DNA of 64,000 bases from Thalassobaculum sp965228445 (GTDB lineage: Bacteria; Pseudomonadota; Alphaproteobacteria; Thalassobaculales; Thalassobaculaceae), in NCBI GenBank assembly GCA_965228445.1, contig OZ245813.1:1054001-1118000 (forward strand). The letters are read 5' to 3'. How positions within the stretch are numbered: position 1 is the stretch's first letter; each line of letters begins with the position of its first letter. The translations under genes and the position numbers were made by a program. Below are positions 8,563-17,405 of the stretch, one piece after another. The notes below the pieces were generated by a model. The model saw nothing but the letters and a program-made list of their open reading frames with translations, did no database searches and was not told where the DNA came from.

Positions 8563-9735
8563 ATGCCCGCCATGCTCGCAGACCGGATGTCCGTTCTCGG
8601 CACCGAGACCGCCTTTGAAGTGCTCGCCCGCGCCAACGCGCTTGCCGCCTCCGGCAAGGACATCATCAACCTCGGCATCGGCCAGCCCGATTTCAAAACG
8701 CCGGAACACATCGTGGAGGCCGGCATCAAGGCGCTGCGCGACGGCCATCACGGCTACACGCCGGCCGCCGGCATCCCGCAGCTCCGCCAGGCGGTCGCCC
8801 GCGACCTGAACACGCGCCACGGCGTCACGGTCGATCCGGACACCGTGATGATCATGCCCGGCGGCAAGCCGACCATGTTCTTCGCCTGCCTGATCTTCGG
8901 CCAGCCCGGCACCGAGATCCTGTACCCGAACCCCGGATTCCCGATCTACGAGAGCTCGGTGAAGTTCTCCGGCGCCAAGCCGGTGCCGTATCGGCTGTCG
9001 GAAGAGAACGGCTTCGCCTTCTCCGCCGACGAGATGCTGTCGAAGGTCACCGAACAGACCCGGCTGATCATCCTGAACTCGCCCGCCAACCCGACCGGCG
9101 GCGCGGTGCCGAAGGAGGAGATCGACAAGCTGGTGGCCGGCCTGCAGAAGTGGCCGAACGTCTACCTGCTGTCGGACGAGATCTACAGCCAGATGCTGTA
9201 TGACGGCCGCGAGCACGTGAGCCTGCTGACCTATCCGGAGATCGCCGACCGGGTGATCCTGCTGGACGGCTGGTCGAAGACCTATGCCATGACCGGCTGG
9301 CGCCTCGGCTTCTCGGTCTGGCCGAAGGCGATCTTCGGGCATGCGGAGAAGCTGGCGGTGAACTGCCACAGCTGCGTCAACGCGCCGACCCAGTTCGCCG
9401 GCCTCGCCGCCCTGGACGGCCCGCAGGACGCGGTCAAGGACATGGTGAAGGCGTTCGACGACCGCCGCCGCGTCATCGTCGGCGAGCTGAACCAGATCCC
9501 GGGCTTCCGCTGTGTGGAGCCGGGCGGCGCATTCTACGCCTTCCCGAACATCGAGGGCACCGGCCTGGGCGCGAAGGCGCTGCAGACCAAGCTGCTCGAG
9601 GAGGCCGGCGTCGCGGTCATCGCCGGAACCAGCTTCGGCGCCTATGGCGAGGGCTACCTGCGGTTCTCCTACGCCAATTCCACCGAGAACATCCGCGAGG
9701 CGATCCGGCGCATCAAACAGATGCTGGCGGGCTGA
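8563..9735 (+). CDS. class I PLP-dependent aminotransferase (AspC/PatA-like)
   Basis: 390 residues with fold-type I landmarks: NLGIGQPDFKTPEHI near 36-50, HGYTPAAGIPQLRQAV near 64-79, LNSPANPTGG near 163-172, the PLP lysine in LDGWSKTYAMTGWRLG near 230-245, and the carboxylate Arg in YLRFSYAN. The motif order fits the aspartate/aromatic aminotransferase Igamma group. ATG 8563 follows GAGG at 8549-8552. It ends 232 bp before glnB. Its only apparent terminator candidate is the hairpin at 9918-9937, beyond the glnB promoter. Confidence 0.88.
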   Translation: MPAMLADRMSVLGTETAFEVLARANALAASGKDIINLGIGQPDFKTPEHIVEAGIKALRDGHHGYTPAAGIPQLRQAVARDLNTRHGVTVDPDTVMIMPGGKPTMFFACLIFGQPGTEILYPNPGFPIYESSVKFSGAKPVPYRLSEENGFAFSADEMLSKVTEQTRLIILNSPANPTGGAVPKEEIDKLVAGLQKWPNVYLLSDEIYSQMLYDGREHVSLLTYPEIADRVILLDGWSKTYAMTGWRLGFSVWPKAIFGHAEKLAVNCHSCVNAPTQFAGLAALDGPQDAVKDMVKAFDDRRRVIVGELNQIPGFRCVEPGGAFYAFPNIEGTGLGAKALQTKLLEEAGVAVIAGTSFGAYGEGYLRFSYANSTENIREAIRRIKQMLAG

Positions 9736-9889
9736 CGATCCGCCCCGAAAGGCCGTTTGCTTAAGAAGCGAGCGACTGTTGACTGACTTTTATGCGAATG
9801 GCGAAAATTCAGGCACACTATCCTCGTAGCTCCCGCCGAGATCCGGGCCGAAGGCTTGGAAATCAAGGCACTAACCAAGGTGCGAGGGT

Positions 9890-9905
9890 TGGCACACAGC
9901 GTGCT
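9890..9905 (+). promoter_or_regulatory. sigma-54 type promoter of glnB
   Basis: TGGCAC-ACAGC-GTGCT matches the -24/-12 consensus TGGCAC-N5-TTGCW except for one base in the -12 box. The GG and GC dinucleotides are exactly 12 bp apart (9891 and 9903). Transcription would start near 9916, about 50 nt before the glnB ATG. glnBA operons of Azospirillum-type bacteria are known to use sigma-54/NtrC, which supports the call. Confidence 0.7.
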
Positions 9906-9917
9906 AACCACCTCGTT

Positions 9918-9937
9918 GCCCCGCCACTCGGCGGGGC
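9918..9937 (+). other. perfect hairpin at the start of the glnB leader
   Basis: GCCCCGCC-ACTC-GGCGGGGC followed by ATT: 8-bp perfect stem, 4-nt loop. It would sit at about +3 of a sigma-54 transcript. It may be the terminator of the upstream aminotransferase read-through, or a structured 5' end that stabilises or regulates glnB mRNA. Confidence 0.5.
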
Positions 9938-9967
9938 ATTCGCACGCAACCCCGAAGGCACGGACCC

Positions 9968-10306
9968 ATGAAGAAGGTCGAGGCGATCATCAAACCGTTC
10001 AAACTCGACGAGGTTAAGGAAGCGCTCCATGAGATCGGGATCCAAGGGATCACCGTGACTGAGGCGAAAGGATTCGGACGGCAGAAAGGTCACACCGAGT
10101 TGTACCGCGGCGCCGAGTACGTCGTGGACTTTCTGCCGAAGGTGAAGGTGGAGATCGTGATGGAGGACGGCCAGGTCGAACGCGCGGTCGAAGCCATCCA
10201 GAGCGCGGCCCACACGGGACGGATCGGGGACGGCAAGATCTTCGTCTCGACCGTCGATGAAATTGTTCGTATTCGTACGGGCGAAACCGGCACGGACGCG
10301 ATCTGA
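9968..10306 (+). CDS. glnB: nitrogen regulatory protein P-II
   Basis: 112-residue trimeric PII signal protein that senses 2-oxoglutarate, ATP/ADP and, through uridylylation, glutamine, and controls GlnE, NtrB and other targets. The uridylylation site Tyr51 stands in YRGAEYVVDF. The T-loop (about 37-55), B-loop (TGRIGDGKIFV, about 83-93) and C-loop (VRIRTGETG) are intact, and the start MKKVEAIIKPFKL is typical. It sits immediately upstream of glnA, behind a sigma-54 type promoter, as expected for the copy that controls glutamine synthetase. Confidence 0.97.
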   Translation: MKKVEAIIKPFKLDEVKEALHEIGIQGITVTEAKGFGRQKGHTELYRGAEYVVDFLPKVKVEIVMEDGQVERAVEAIQSAAHTGRIGDGKIFVSTVDEIVRIRTGETGTDAI

Positions 10307-10389
10307 CGGACCCTCGGGGTCCGACGCGCCGGTCTCCACCAGACCGGCAATTGAGAGGGAGTGTGGCCCCCACGGAAATTTCCGGGGCG
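10307..10389 (+). other. triple hairpin array in the glnB-glnA spacer
   Basis: Three successive stem-loops fill the spacer. 10307-10323: CGGACCC-TCG-GGGTCCG, 7-bp perfect. 10328-10348: GCCGGTCT-CCACC-AGACCGGC, 8-bp perfect. 10366-10388: GCCCC/GGGGC outside a GGAA/TTCC inner stem. None has a U-tract, so they are unlikely to be simple terminators. They would suit mRNA processing or 3'-end protection separating a glnBA transcript from a more abundant glnA transcript. Confidence 0.6.
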
Positions 10390-10414
10390 CTACGGCAACG
10401 TTAGGAAGGAAACC

Positions 10415-11827
10415 ATGTCTGACGACGTGAAGAACGTTATGAAGATGATCGAGGAGCACGACGTTAAGTACGTCGATCTCCGCTTCACGGACCCGCGCGG
10501 CGCGGTCCAGCACGTCACCCAGCACGTGCGCACGATCGATGAGGAGAGCCTGGTCGACGGCTTCATGTTCGACGGCTCGTCCATTGCCGGCTGGAAGGCC
10601 ATCAACGAGTCCGACATGGGTCTGAAGCCGGACCTGGCCACCGCCGTGATGGATCCGTTCTTCGCGCAGCCGACCCTGGCCATCACCTGCGACATCGTCG
10701 AGCCGTCGACCGGCCAGCCGTACGAGCGCGACCCGCGCTCGACCGCCAAGGCCGCCGTCAAGTACATGGACAGCCTGGGCATCGGCGACACCGCGTTCTT
10801 CGGTCCGGAAGCCGAGTTCTTCCTGTTCGACGACGTGAAGATCGAAGTCAGCATGAACAAGGGGTACTACGAGGTCGACAACGAGGAAGGCCCGTACAAC
10901 TCCTCCCGCGAGTACGAGGAAGGCAACCTGGCGCACCGTCCGGGCGTCAAGGGCGGCTACTTCCCGGTCCCGCCGGTCGACAGCGGCCAGGACATCCGCT
11001 CCGAGATGCTGTCCGTCATGGACGAGATGGGCGTGAAGGTCGAGAAGCACCACCACGAGGTGGCCCCGTCCCAGCACGAGCTGGGCATGGAGTTCGGCAC
11101 GCTGATCCAGACCGCCGACCACCTGCAGATCTACAAGTACGTGGTCAAGCAGGTCGCCGCCGCCTACGGCAAGACCGCGACGTTCATGCCGAAGCCGATC
11201 ACCGGCGACAACGGCTCGGGCATGCACGTTCACCAGTCGATCTGGAAGGACGGCAAGCCGATGTTCGCGGGTTCCGGCTATGCCGACCTGTCCGACATGG
11301 CGCTGTACTACATCGGCGGCATCATCAAGCACGCCCGTGCGATCAACGCCTTCACCAACTCGACGACCAACAGCTACAAGCGCCTGATCCCGGGCTTCGA
11401 GGCTCCGGTGCTGCTGGCCTACTCGTCGCGGAACCGCTCGGCCTCCTGCCGTATCCCGCACGTGAACAGCCCGAAGGGCAAGCGCGTCGAGGTCCGGTTC
11501 CCGGATCCGGCCGGCAACCCGTATCTCGGCTTCGCCGCGATGCTGATGGCCGGTCTGGACGGCATCCAGAACAAGATCCATCCGGGCGACCCGATGGACA
11601 AGAACCTGTACGACCTGCCGGCCGAAGAGCTGGCCGACATCCCGACCGTCTGCGGCTCGCTCCGCGAGGCGCTCGAGAACCTGGACAAGGACCGCGCGTT
11701 CCTGACCCAGGGCGGCGTGTTCACCGACGACCAGATCGACGGCTTCATCGAGCTGAAGATGGAAGAGGTGTACCGCTTCGAGCACACCCCGCATCCGGTC
11801 GAGTTCGACATGTACTACTCGAACTGA
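10415..11827 (+). CDS. glnA: glutamine synthetase type I
   Basis: ATP-dependent amidation of glutamate with ammonium, cytosolic dodecamer. The 470 residues have the GSI-beta length. Visible features are the N-terminal beta-grasp with DPRGAVQHVTQ and FDGSSIAGWK (about 47-56), metal and ammonium residues in GPEAEFFLFD (about 128-137), the ATP site in KPITGDNGSGMHVHQS (about 262-277), the Arg/Glu flap region, and the adenylylation Tyr in KNLYDLPAEE near residue 397. I used ATG 10415, behind AGGAAGGA at 10403-10410; upstream in-frame codons lie within the hairpin array. A good terminator follows. Confidence 0.98.
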   Translation: MSDDVKNVMKMIEEHDVKYVDLRFTDPRGAVQHVTQHVRTIDEESLVDGFMFDGSSIAGWKAINESDMGLKPDLATAVMDPFFAQPTLAITCDIVEPSTGQPYERDPRSTAKAAVKYMDSLGIGDTAFFGPEAEFFLFDDVKIEVSMNKGYYEVDNEEGPYNSSREYEEGNLAHRPGVKGGYFPVPPVDSGQDIRSEMLSVMDEMGVKVEKHHHEVAPSQHELGMEFGTLIQTADHLQIYKYVVKQVAAAYGKTATFMPKPITGDNGSGMHVHQSIWKDGKPMFAGSGYADLSDMALYYIGGIIKHARAINAFTNSTTNSYKRLIPGFEAPVLLAYSSRNRSASCRIPHVNSPKGKRVEVRFPDPAGNPYLGFAAMLMAGLDGIQNKIHPGDPMDKNLYDLPAEELADIPTVCGSLREALENLDKDRAFLTQGGVFTDDQIDGFIELKMEEVYRFEHTPHPVEFDMYYSN

Positions 11828-11835
11828 TCAGGCAT

Positions 11836-11861
11836 CCCGGCCTCCGGGCCGGGCTCCTTTT
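11836..11861 (+). terminator. intrinsic terminator of glnA
   Basis: CCCGGCC-TCCG-GGCCGGG: 7-bp perfect GC stem, 4-nt loop, followed by CTCCTTTT. A second hairpin (CGGGCCG/CGGCCCG with a 10-nt loop) lies at about 11867-11890. The site separates glnA from the convergent exported-protein gene. Confidence 0.75.
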
Positions 11862-11911
11862 CGCGGCGGGCCGTCCTTCGAGGCGGCCCGTTCGCGTTTG
11901 CGGCCCCGCCG

Positions 11912-12298
11912 TCAGCGCGGCAGCGCCACCCTCACCTCCTCGCCGCCATACCCGTGGACACTGTCATGGGCGCGCAGCGTCACCGCCTCGACATCGGCGG
12001 GGATCGCGACACCGCCCAGGCTGCGGGTGAAGGGCTGTTCGTCCACATGGGGGTGATGCAGCGTGCGGGTGGCCAGAACCGTGCCGTCGGGCCCGATGAC
12101 CTCCCAGCGGTCGGCGTAATGATCCCAGCCGGTATCGGCATGGCGCACGGTGACATCGAAGGTCCAGGTCTCGCCGCTTCGGCGGGCCTCGACGCCGACC
12201 ACGTCCGCCTCTCCCGCCACAGCGCTCCCCGCACTCGCAGCGACGGCGCCGGCCAGGATCGCGGCGAGGATCAACGGTCTACGGGGGGATCGGATCAT
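11912..12298 (-). CDS. small exported protein of unknown function
   Basis: 128 residues. The N-terminus MIRSPRRPLILAAILAG then AVAASAGSAVAG-EAD is a clear Sec signal peptide with cleavage after about residue 29. The mature part is beta-rich: TWTFDVTVRHADTGWDHYADRWEV, GTVLATRTLHHPHVDEQPFTR, AVTLRAHDSVHGYGG, with several His and Asp that could bind a metal. The chosen start at 12298 removes a 20-residue upstream extension that hides the signal peptide. Lying 90 bp after mscS on the same strand, it may be co-transcribed. I do not recognise a named family. Confidence 0.72.
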   Translation of the reverse strand: MIRSPRRPLILAAILAGAVAASAGSAVAGEADVVGVEARRSGETWTFDVTVRHADTGWDHYADRWEVIGPDGTVLATRTLHHPHVDEQPFTRSLGGVAIPADVEAVTLRAHDSVHGYGGEEVRVALPR

Positions 12299-12388
12299 CG
12301 GGACCTCCACTTCTGCAGGACGGCACAGGATGGCCGGCCGTGCCGCGGTGGTCGACAAACGGATGCGTGAGCGAACCGGCGCCCGAGC

Positions 12389-13654
12389 CTACTCTCCCTC
12401 TTCCTCGGCGCCGTCACCGCGCTCGTCATCCGCACTTCCCGGGCGCGGCGCCCGGCGGCGGTCCGCCTGACCCTGGGGCGGCGCGAAGGCTTCCGGCGCG
12501 TCCGGATCCGCCTGGGGATCCGCCCCCCTCCCGCCGTCTCCGTCCGGCATGGCCTCCACATAGAGCGAGCGGCTCGGGAAGGCGAAGCCGGCACCGGCGC
12601 CCTCCACCACCTCCTTGATGCGGTAGGCGAAGCGCTCTCGGATTTCCAGCCACTCGCCCCAGTCCGTGGTCTTGGTGAAGCAGTAGACCAGGATCTCGAT
12701 GGCGCAGTCGGAGAAGTCGTTCACCCGCACGAACAGGCTGCCGCGCTCCGGCTGGACGAACTCGTCATTGCCGACCAGGTAGCTCTCGATGCCGTCGCGG
12801 ATCTCGCGGAGCTGGTCGATGGAGGTCCGGTACTCGACCGCGATGCTCCAATAGATCCGCCGCTCGGTCATCCGCGAGTAGTTGGTCAGCGCGTTGTCCG
12901 ACAGCTTGGTGTTCGGCACATAGACCGGCGAGAGGTCGAACCGGCGGATCGAGGTCGAGCGGAAGCCGATCTCCATCACCGTGCCTTCGATCACCCCGTC
13001 GACTTCGATCCAGTCGCCGTTCTCGAACCGCCGCTCCGCCAGGATGAGGATGCCGGCGATCAGGTTCTTGAACAGATCCTGGGCGCCCAGGGCCACAGCG
13101 ACACCGACCAGCCCGAGCCCGGCCAGAAGACCGACCACGTTCACCCCCCAAACCTCCAGCACCGCCGTGCCGCCGAGGAACAGGAGAACCACCTTCGTCG
13201 ATTTCGCCAGCCAGTCCACCAGCGGCCCGCCGAGCCGCTGCCGCAGCCCGGTGCTGAGCTGCACGAAGGGGTCGACCGCGCGGTAGAGCGCCCAGAACAG
13301 CATCACTACCAGAAGCGACCGCGCCAGATTGCCGAGCACCCAGCGCAGGGTGCTGTCCGGTTCCAGGTACTGATAGGCGATCATCGCGGCGATGATCGGC
13401 GGCAGCAGCCGCAGCGGCGCCTTCACCGCATCCAGCAGCCGCCGGTAATGCACCGCCCGGCCGTCATCGGCGACGGTGACGACCGTCCGCGAGATCACCC
13501 GCGCCAGCACGCTCGGCAGGATCAGGCAGACGATCAGGACCGCCAGCCCGGCGACGATCAGCCCGGTGTTGATGCCGAAGATGTCGCCACGCCAGAGCTG
13601 CGCGGACTCCGCCCACAGGGATTGCAGGGCGGGTTCGATGTCGTCGAAGGTCAT
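12389..13654 (-). CDS. MscS-family small-conductance mechanosensitive channel
   Basis: 421 residues with about five predicted membrane segments in the N-terminal half (about 28-50, 82-98, 112-130, 150-165, 168-200). The pore-lining helix and start of the beta domain are VGLLAGLGLVGVAVALGAQDLFKNLIAGILIL, the MscS hallmark. The cytoplasmic beta domain (FENGDWIEVDGVIEGTVMEIG) and the alpha/beta domain with FVRVNDFSD follow. The last 40 residues are a disordered Asp/Pro/Arg tail ending GDGAEEEGE, not part of the fold. It releases solutes on hypo-osmotic shock. It has its own start 103 bp from the thioesterase gene. Confidence 0.93.
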   Translation of the reverse strand: MTFDDIEPALQSLWAESAQLWRGDIFGINTGLIVAGLAVLIVCLILPSVLARVISRTVVTVADDGRAVHYRRLLDAVKAPLRLLPPIIAAMIAYQYLEPDSTLRWVLGNLARSLLVVMLFWALYRAVDPFVQLSTGLRQRLGGPLVDWLAKSTKVVLLFLGGTAVLEVWGVNVVGLLAGLGLVGVAVALGAQDLFKNLIAGILILAERRFENGDWIEVDGVIEGTVMEIGFRSTSIRRFDLSPVYVPNTKLSDNALTNYSRMTERRIYWSIAVEYRTSIDQLREIRDGIESYLVGNDEFVQPERGSLFVRVNDFSDCAIEILVYCFTKTTDWGEWLEIRERFAYRIKEVVEGAGAGFAFPSRSLYVEAMPDGDGGRGADPQADPDAPEAFAPPQGQADRRRAPRPGSADDERGDGAEEEGE

Positions 13655-13757
13655 GCGCAGGCGGGCCGTCGGCTGGTGCGTGTCTTATCGCCAGCCGCCC
13701 CCATGTCCCGGCGCCCGGTGTCGGGTCAACGCGCCGCGACGGATCCGGTTCCGCCCC

Positions 13758-14150
13758 TCAACCGACCGGCCGCTTCTTCCCGGTCTCGTCGATCGCCACG
13801 TAGGTAAAGCGGCCTTCGGTCACCAACAGCCGCTCCTCGCGTTCCTGAAACCAGCGGATCTTCCAGGCCTCGATCGCCACGGTGATGGAGGTGCGGCCGA
13901 CCGTCTCGATATCGCCGTAGCAGCACAGCACGTCGCCGACCCCGACCGGCCGGATGAAGGTCATCGCCTCGATCCCGACGGTCGCCACCCGACCGTGGGC
14001 GCGATGGGCGGCGGCGAGCCCGCCGGCGATGTCCATCTGGCTCAGCACCCAGCCGCCGAAGATGTCGCCGTTCGGGTTTGTGTCGGCCGGCATGGCGATG
14101 GTACGGATCTGCATCTCGCCGCGCGGCTGGCGGCCCGACTCGGTTTCCAT
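13758..14150 (-). CDS. acyl-CoA thioesterase, YciA/hotdog family
   Basis: 130 residues, single hotdog domain. The family motif is NPNGDIFGGWVLSQMDIAGGLAA, where the Asp (about residue 29) is catalytic and the long hotdog helix follows. VGIEAMTFIRPVGVGDVL and SITVAIEAWK supply the beta strands. It hydrolyses acyl-CoA to acid and CoA; YciA members prefer short to medium chains and act as hexamers in the cytosol. It is divergent from parE, sharing a roughly 105-bp promoter region that is AT-richer than its surroundings. Confidence 0.92.
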   Translation of the reverse strand: METESGRQPRGEMQIRTIAMPADTNPNGDIFGGWVLSQMDIAGGLAAAHRAHGRVATVGIEAMTFIRPVGVGDVLCCYGDIETVGRTSITVAIEAWKIRWFQEREERLLVTEGRFTYVAIDETGKKRPVG

Positions 14151-14255
14151 CAGGCTTCCCTTTTCGGTCTAATCCGCACTATATCTAGCGCTCGCCCTAT
14201 AGGCGGCTACACGATAGACTAACGCGTCCTCGTCCCACTCGCACAGTCAGATCCC

Positions 14256-16268
14256 ATGTCAGACCTGTTCGCAAGCAATGCCGCGGCCGACACTTCGGGT
14301 TACTCCGCCAAGGATATCGAGGTCCTTGAGGGTCTGGAGCCGGTGCGCCGCCGCCCGGGCATGTATATCGGCGGCACCGACGAGCGGGCGCTGCACCATC
14401 TGGTCGCCGAGGTGCTGGACAACTCCATGGACGAGGCCGTCGCCGGCTTCGCCTCGCGGATCGAGATCGAGCTCTCGGCCGACCAGACCGTCACCATCCG
14501 CGACAACGGCCGCGGCATCCCGGTCGACCCGCATCCGCGCTTCCCGGACAAGTCGGCGCTTGAGGTGATCCTGACCACCCTGCATGCCGGCGGCAAGTTC
14601 TCCGACAAGGTCTACGCCACCGCCGGTGGCCTGCACGGCGTCGGCATCTCGGTGGTGAACGCCCTGTCCGACCGGCTGGAAGTGGAGGTCGCCCGCGACA
14701 AGCGGCTCTATGCCCAGCATTTCTCGCGCGGCATCCCCCAGGGCGCGCTGGAGACCGTGGGTGCGGCCCCGAACCGGCGCGGCACGACGGTGCGGTTCCA
14801 CCCCGACGCCGAGATCTTCGGCGGGGCGCTGAGGTTCCGCCCCTCCACCCTGTTTAAGATGGCCCGCTCCAAGGCCTATCTGTTCAAGGGCGTGGAGATC
14901 CGCTGGAAATGCGATCCGGAAATGCTGCGCGACGGCGACAGCACGCCGGCGGAGGCCACCTTGCACTATCCCGGCGGCCTGGCCGACTTCCTGGCCAGCG
15001 CCATGGAGGGACGGCGCACCGTCGCCACCCAGCCTTTCACCGGCGACGTGGAGGCGGCCGGCGAGCAGGGTCGCGTGGAATGGGCGGTGACCTGGCCCGA
15101 CGACCAGGATGACGGCTTCCTGCACGCCTACTGCAACACCATCCCCACGCCGATGGGCGGCACCCACGAGGCCGGACTGCGCACCGCCCTGGCGCGCGGC
15201 ATCAAGGCCTATGGCGAGCTGGTGAACAACAAGAAGGCGGCGCAGATCACCGCCGAGGACGTGATGGCCGGCGCCTGCGTCATGCTCAGCGTCTTCATCC
15301 GCGAGCCGGCGTTCCAGGGCCAGACCAAGGACAAGCTGGCCAGCCCGCACGCCACCAAGCTGGTCGACCAGGCGGTGAAGGACCATTTCGACCACTGGCT
15401 CTCCGGCGATCCGGACACCGCCAACCAGCTTCTCGAGCGGCTGATCGAGCGCGCCGAGGACCGGCTGCGCCGCCGCCAGCAGAAGGAGGTCAGCCGCAAG
15501 ACCGCCACCCGCAAGCTGCGCCTGCCGGGCAAGCTTGCCGACTGCTCGCGCTCCGACAACGAGGGCACCGAGATCTTCCTGGTCGAGGGCGACAGCGCCG
15601 GCGGCTCGGCCAAGCAGGCCCGCAACCGGGCGACCCAGGCCGTGCTGCCCCTGCGCGGCAAGATCCTGAACGTGGCCAGCGCCTCGGTCGAGAAGCTGCG
15701 GGCCAACCAGGAGCTCAGCGACCTGCTGCTGGCACTGGGCTGCGGCTCGGGCTCGGCCTACAAGCAGGACGCGCTGCGCTACGAGAAGGTCATCATCATG
15801 ACCGACGCCGACGTGGACGGCGCCCATATCGCCTCGCTGCTGATGACCTTCTTCTATCGCGAGATGCCGCGCCTGATCGCCGACGGCCACCTGTACCTCG
15901 CCATGCCGCCGCTCTACCGGCTGGTGCAGGGTGGGAAGACTGTCTACGCCCGCGACGACGCCCATCGCGAGCAGCTGATGAAGACCGACTTCAACGCCCG
16001 GGGCAAAGTGGAAATCAGCCGGTTCAAGGGCCTGGGCGAGATGCCGCCCATGCAGCTCAAGGAAACCACCATGGATCCGAAGTCGCGCCAGCTCCTGCGG
16101 GTGAAGATCCCGCCGAGCGGCGGACCGGAACTGATGGTCGAGCCGGAGTTGGAGAGCGAGACCGTGCGCACCCGCGACATGGTCGAGACCCTGATGGGGA
16201 AGAAGGCGGAGAAGCGCTTCGACTTCATCCAGGCGAACGCGAAGTTCGTGCTCGAGGTGGATGTCTGA
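14256..16268 (+). CDS. parE: DNA topoisomerase IV subunit B
   Basis: ATPase subunit of the ParC2ParE2 decatenase. The GHKL domain shows EVLDNSMDEAV (about 47-57), DNGRGIPVDPH (about 80-90) and GGLHGVGISVVNALS (about 124-138). The transducer domain follows with QTKDKLASPHATK. The Toprim domain has LVEGDSAGGSAKQARN near 440 and the metal site DADVDGAH near 516. The 670 residues and the absence of the GyrB tower insertion fit ParE of alphaproteobacteria rather than GyrB (about 800). parC is not in the window. Confidence 0.95.
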   Translation: MSDLFASNAAADTSGYSAKDIEVLEGLEPVRRRPGMYIGGTDERALHHLVAEVLDNSMDEAVAGFASRIEIELSADQTVTIRDNGRGIPVDPHPRFPDKSALEVILTTLHAGGKFSDKVYATAGGLHGVGISVVNALSDRLEVEVARDKRLYAQHFSRGIPQGALETVGAAPNRRGTTVRFHPDAEIFGGALRFRPSTLFKMARSKAYLFKGVEIRWKCDPEMLRDGDSTPAEATLHYPGGLADFLASAMEGRRTVATQPFTGDVEAAGEQGRVEWAVTWPDDQDDGFLHAYCNTIPTPMGGTHEAGLRTALARGIKAYGELVNNKKAAQITAEDVMAGACVMLSVFIREPAFQGQTKDKLASPHATKLVDQAVKDHFDHWLSGDPDTANQLLERLIERAEDRLRRRQQKEVSRKTATRKLRLPGKLADCSRSDNEGTEIFLVEGDSAGGSAKQARNRATQAVLPLRGKILNVASASVEKLRANQELSDLLLALGCGSGSAYKQDALRYEKVIIMTDADVDGAHIASLLMTFFYREMPRLIADGHLYLAMPPLYRLVQGGKTVYARDDAHREQLMKTDFNARGKVEISRFKGLGEMPPMQLKETTMDPKSRQLLRVKIPPSGGPELMVEPELESETVRTRDMVETLMGKKAEKRFDFIQANAKFVLEVDV

Positions 16269-16314
16269 GCTGGCGGCGCGAGGCGGCTGAACGGGGCGTT
16301 GGCCGGAGCGGCTC

Positions 16315-16389
16315 GATCCTGACTTGCGTCAGGATGACATCCCAAGTTGAACGCGACACCCCGTCATCCTGATGCCAATCAGGATCAAG
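16315..16389. repeat. head-to-head palindromic repeat pair, family A
   Basis: Two inverted copies of one unit: 16315-16338 (ATCCTGA-N6-TCAGGAT followed by GAC) and 16363-16386 (GTC followed by ATCCTGA-N6-TCAGGAT). Each is a stem-loop, and the two are reverse complements except in the 6-nt loop. The same pair recurs at 56035-56108. It occupies the spacer between parE and the convergent transporter gene, a BIME-like layout. Confidence 0.75.
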
Positions 16390-16417
16390 CTACCCACCCT
16401 CAATCCAGCCCCGCACC

Positions 16418-17353
16418 TCAGCGACGCCGCAGGCTGACCAGGATCGCCGACCCGCCGATCAGCGCAACGCCCAGGCCGGCGGCAACGCCGGGGACCTCCC
16501 CGAAGAGCAGCACCGCCCAGAGCATCGCGAACAGCAGATACGCGTTGTCGAACACGCCCACGACCGGGGCCGGGGCGAGCTGGTAGGCCCGGGCGACGGC
16601 GGTGGCGATGATCGCCATGAACAGGCCGAGCAGCCCGACCAATACCCACTCCCGAACCGCCAGATCCGGCCAGACCAACAGCAGGAACGAGTGCTCTACG
16701 GTCGACGGGTGCAGCACGGCCACCGCCAAAACGGCCCCCGCCCCCGCCAGCCCCAGGCAGAGGTTCAAGTTGAGCGCCATGCCGAGCGGCTCCTCCTCCC
16801 GGCACCAGCGCCAGGTGATCACCCCGGCCAGCGCATAGAGGAAGGCGGCCAGCAGCGGCAGCAGAGCGGCCGGCGACACGCTCCCCGCTTCCGGCCGCAG
16901 CACCAGCAGCACGCCGACGAAGCCGATCGCCACCGCCACCCAGCGCCTCGGGCCTACCCTCTCGCACAGCAGCACCCGCGACAACACCGCCATCCAGAGC
17001 GGCGACGTGTAGAACGCCGCTGCCGCCAGGGAGAAGCTCAGGCTCGGCAGGGCCGCGTAATACGCCGCCCACATGCCGGTCAGACACAGGCTACGCAGCC
17101 ACACCGCCGATCTTGCGCGCCACCGGCGCCCCGAGGGCGGCACGGCGACCCGGATCAGTGCCGCGATCACCCCGGCCGCGACCGTCGAGCGCAGCAGGAA
17201 GAGCTGTCCCAGCGCCAGCCGGTCGCTCGTCAGCTTCACCAGAGCGTCGGACAGGGACAGCAGAAACACGGCGGCGAGGATCGCCAGCGCCCCCTGCACG
17301 GTCGGGGCGACGGTCAGGCGGATAGCCGCCCGGCGATGAAGGACCAGTTCCAT
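16418..17353 (-). CDS. EamA/DMT-superfamily transporter
   Basis: Inner-membrane carrier of about 311 residues with ten predicted helices in two EamA repeats. The first begins VQGALAILAAVFLLSLSDALVK and contains FLLRSTVAAGVIAAL. The second starts at about residue 165 (ALLPLLAAFLYALAGV) and contains AIIATAVARAYQLAPAPVVGVFDN, typical of the RhaT/YdcZ group. Substrate is unknown; relatives export metabolites or amino acids. ATG 17353 is used, while a GTG at 17386 would add 11 residues. It is divergent from a LysR gene with a palindrome in the 69-bp spacer, so that regulator probably controls it. Confidence 0.88.
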   Translation of the reverse strand: MELVLHRRAAIRLTVAPTVQGALAILAAVFLLSLSDALVKLTSDRLALGQLFLLRSTVAAGVIAALIRVAVPPSGRRWRARSAVWLRSLCLTGMWAAYYAALPSLSFSLAAAAFYTSPLWMAVLSRVLLCERVGPRRWVAVAIGFVGVLLVLRPEAGSVSPAALLPLLAAFLYALAGVITWRWCREEEPLGMALNLNLCLGLAGAGAVLAVAVLHPSTVEHSFLLLVWPDLAVREWVLVGLLGLFMAIIATAVARAYQLAPAPVVGVFDNAYLLFAMLWAVLLFGEVPGVAAGLGVALIGGSAILVSLRRR

Positions 17354-17405
17354 GCGGTTGTTGAAACCGATCCTGGGATACGGCACAAACGACTAAGCCT
17401 CAGAA

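Noticed and set aside
9868..9883. GCAC-N8-GTGC as an NtrC site for the sigma-54 promoter
   Set aside because: Known sites have GCAC-N7-GTGC, and this one is one base longer; it also lies only 6 bp from the -24 element, where an enhancer site is not expected.
9863..11794. 643-codon open frame on the minus strand opposite glnB-glnA
   Set aside because: It is the antisense shadow of two clear genes in GC-rich DNA and has low-complexity His/Val/Asp/Arg composition with no domain.
14256..16268. gyrB instead of parE
   Set aside because: Length of 670 residues and lack of the GyrB insertion in the Toprim region favour ParE; a recF/dnaN neighbourhood typical of gyrB is absent.
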